The notes under the pieces: model-generated
Seen by the model: the letters and a program-made list of their open reading frames with translations, nothing else
Told to the model about the DNA's origin: nothing
Database searches by the model: none
Translations under genes and position numbers: made by a program
Source: Parvibaculum sp.
GTDB taxonomy: Bacteria > Pseudomonadota > Alphaproteobacteria > Parvibaculales > Parvibaculaceae
NCBI RefSeq assembly: GCF_030651915.1
Contig: NZ_JAUSBV010000002.1
Coordinates: forward strand, 510,414-574,413
Length of the DNA stretch: 64,000 nt
Direction of reading: 5' to 3'
Shown: piece after piece, positions 62,471 through 64,000 of the stretch
Numbering within the stretch: position 1 is the stretch's first letter
Layout of the letters: every line of letters begins with the position of its first letter

Positions 62471-63373
62471 TTAAAACCCGACCATGCGCCGGATATCCGC
62501 TGGCGTCTTGCCGGCGGCGCGCAGCTCGCGCAGGCCCATGTCGCGGGCGCTCTTCGACAGCCGGCGGCCGGCCGTGTCGCGGATCAGGCGGTGATGGCGG
62601 TAACGCGGTTCGGGGAGACCGAGCAGCACCTGCAGGATGCGATGGACATAGGTCGCCGGGAAAAGATCCTGGCCGCGCGTGACCAGCGTCACGCCCTGGA
62701 TCGCATCATCGACCGTTACCGCAAGGTGATAGCTCGTCGGCACGTCCTTGCGCGCGATCACGACGTCGCCGAAGAGCGCCGGCTCGACCGTGCAGGTTCC
62801 GGTCTCGCCGTTCGGACCTTCGCCTTCCTCGACAAAGGTCAGCGGCGTACCGGCGATTTCCTCGGCTTTCGTCAGTGCCCTTTCTGTGTCGAGACGCCAT
62901 GCATAGTTTCTGCCTTCCCACATCATGCGATTCAGTTCGGCTGGCGCCATGTCCTTGTAGATGCCAGGATAAAGCGGCGCGCCGTCAGGGTCCGTCGGCC
63001 AGTTGCGCGGGTCGATACCGCTGCGGGCAATCGCATCGGTGATTTCCTTGCGTGTCGCGAAGCACGGATAGACCAGATTCATCTCGCGCAAGCGTTTCAA
63101 CGCTGCTTCGTAGTCGACGAAATGTTCCGATTGGCGGCGCACCGGCTTTTCCCAGTCGAGGCCGAGCCATGCCAGGTCCTCGTAAATCGCGGCCTCATAG
63201 TCGGGACGGCAGCGGCCGACATCAATATCCTCGATGCGCAGCAGAAAGCGGCCGTGCAGCTCCTTCGCCGTCTCGTACGCAAAAAGCGCCGAACAGGCAT
63301 GACCGAGATGCAGCCAGCCGTTCGGGCTCGGCGCAAAGCGCAGCACTTCGGTCCGTTTGCCGTTTTCCTGCAT
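62471..63373 (-). CDS. gluQ: tRNA glutamyl-Q(34) synthetase
   Basis: A 300-aa truncated glutamyl-tRNA synthetase paralog that attaches glutamate to queuosine of tRNA-Asp. HIGH motif HLGH (22-25) after RFAPSPNG, KMSKS-like RRLSKS near residue 277, and no anticodon-binding domain. The ATG at 63373 gives the family length; a frame reaching 63496 crosses the divergent gene's start and is rejected. Confidence 0.92.
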   Translation of the reverse strand: MQENGKRTEVLRFAPSPNGWLHLGHACSALFAYETAKELHGRFLLRIEDIDVGRCRPDYEAAIYEDLAWLGLDWEKPVRRQSEHFVDYEAALKRLREMNLVYPCFATRKEITDAIARSGIDPRNWPTDPDGAPLYPGIYKDMAPAELNRMMWEGRNYAWRLDTERALTKAEEIAGTPLTFVEEGEGPNGETGTCTVEPALFGDVVIARKDVPTSYHLAVTVDDAIQGVTLVTRGQDLFPATYVHRILQVLLGLPEPRYRHHRLIRDTAGRRLSKSARDMGLRELRAAGKTPADIRRMVGF

Positions 63374-63449
63374 TGAACTTGCCGATCCATCCTTTAGTTT
63401 GGGACGCGCATTGTTATCGTGCGCGCGCATGTTGCGAAAGGGGAGGCGA

Positions 63450-64000
63450 ATGCCGACAAGTCTGACCGGCCCGAGCGTCGCTGCGGCCAGCGGCAAAACG
63501 CGGCAGCTTGTCGTTCTCTGCCATGGCTACGGATCGGACGGCAACGACCTCATCGGCCTTGCCCCCTACTGGCAACGGCTGCTGCCCGATGCCGCCTTCG
63601 TCGCACCGAACGCGCCTGAGCCCTGTCCCGGCAATCCGATGGGCTATCAGTGGTTTCCGATCGGCCGCCTCGATCCGGACGAGATTCGGCGCGGCGTCGA
63701 AACGGCGGGGCCGGTGCTCGACCGCTTCATCGATGCGCAACTGGGGCTGTACGGGCTTGACGACGCCAATCTGGCGCTGGTCGGTTTCAGCCAGGGCACG
63801 ATGATGTCGCTGCATGTCGGCCTGCGACGCGTCCGTCCGCCAGCCTGCATCGTCGGCTATTCGGGGGCGCTCGCCGGGCCGGAACGCCTTGCCGCCGAGA
63901 TCCGGGGCCGCCCGCCGGTGCTGATGGTTCACGGCGACAGCGACGACATGCTGCCGGTCGCCCGGATGCATCAGGCCGTGCAGGCGCTTGGGGAAGCCGG
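63450..64000 (+). CDS. phospholipase/carboxylesterase-family alpha/beta hydrolase (truncated by window end)
   Basis: The first 183 residues of a YpfH/EstB-type esterase. It has an oxyanion region LCHGYGSDG (near 25-33), nucleophile Ser in GFSQGT (near 115), acid candidate in HGDSDDMLPV (near 172). The catalytic His should lie beyond the window end. Start ATG 63450 with a strong GGGGAGG RBS. Confidence 0.88.
   Translation, partial: MPTSLTGPSVAAASGKTRQLVVLCHGYGSDGNDLIGLAPYWQRLLPDAAFVAPNAPEPCPGNPMGYQWFPIGRLDPDEIRRGVETAGPVLDRFIDAQLGLYGLDDANLALVGFSQGTMMSLHVGLRRVRPPACIVGYSGALAGPERLAAEIRGRPPVLMVHGDSDDMLPVARMHQAVQALGEA

Overview
The window is a 64-kb piece of a high-GC alphaproteobacterial chromosome. 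Gene content points to the Hyphomicrobiales: argH-lptM-lysA-TIGR02302 gene order, ftsEX, a CpdR-like receiver, the ethylmalonyl-CoA pathway, a B12-dependent class II ribonucleotide reductase, a HIG1-type small membrane protein and a BigR/Blh sulfide module. A Parvibaculum-like lineage would fit, but that is inference from gene content only. Most of the window is ordinary, densely packed core genome with many 4-nt start/stop overlaps. No tRNA, rRNA, CRISPR array, integrase or transposase was seen.

Layout. 0-7 kb: end of hisC, tyrA, DUF2125, ChaC-like, YcaQ-like and VOC genes, nrdJ. 7-18 kb: plsC, ydcF-like, ftsX-ftsE, a zinc-ribbon membrane protein, hpt, a receiver protein, TIGR02302, lysA, lptM, argH. 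18-28 kb: TlpA-like protein, PAS protein, hbd, etfA-etfB, cobalamin adenosyltransferase, cytochrome b561, haloalkane dehalogenase, PagL-like protein, HIG1 protein, methylsuccinyl-CoA dehydrogenase (mcd), trkH. 28-34 kb: a LuxR-HTH/alpha-beta-hydrolase fusion and a 1206-aa autotransporter. 34-39 kb: sulfate ABC transporter (sbp-cysT-cysW-cysA) with an Rrf2 regulator, then a palindrome-rich spacer and a scar of a second trkH. 39-45 kb: Cys-rich secreted protein, cusB-cusA and DUF2938. 45-48.3 kb: a lower-GC islet with a caspase-family protease and a partner gene, flanked by 187-bp direct repeats. 48-51 kb: MBL/ArsR/rhodanese/TauE sulfide-detoxification locus. 51-64 kb: ccr, a di-iron protein, a CigR-like protein, an acyl-CoA dehydrogenase, ecm (meaA), a three-gene VWA/membrane operon, an AEC transporter, an acyltransferase, gluQRS and a truncated esterase.

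How the genes work together. Ccr, Ecm and Mcd are three signature enzymes of the ethylmalonyl-CoA pathway; ETF takes electrons from Mcd, and the adenosyltransferase makes the coenzyme B12 that Ecm and NrdJ need. The caspase islet is the clearest accessory element and the best candidate for an undescribed, possibly anti-phage, system. The VWA operon at 58.2-60.3 kb and the hydrolase-like LuxR regulator with an altered catalytic triad are further candidates for unknown biology.
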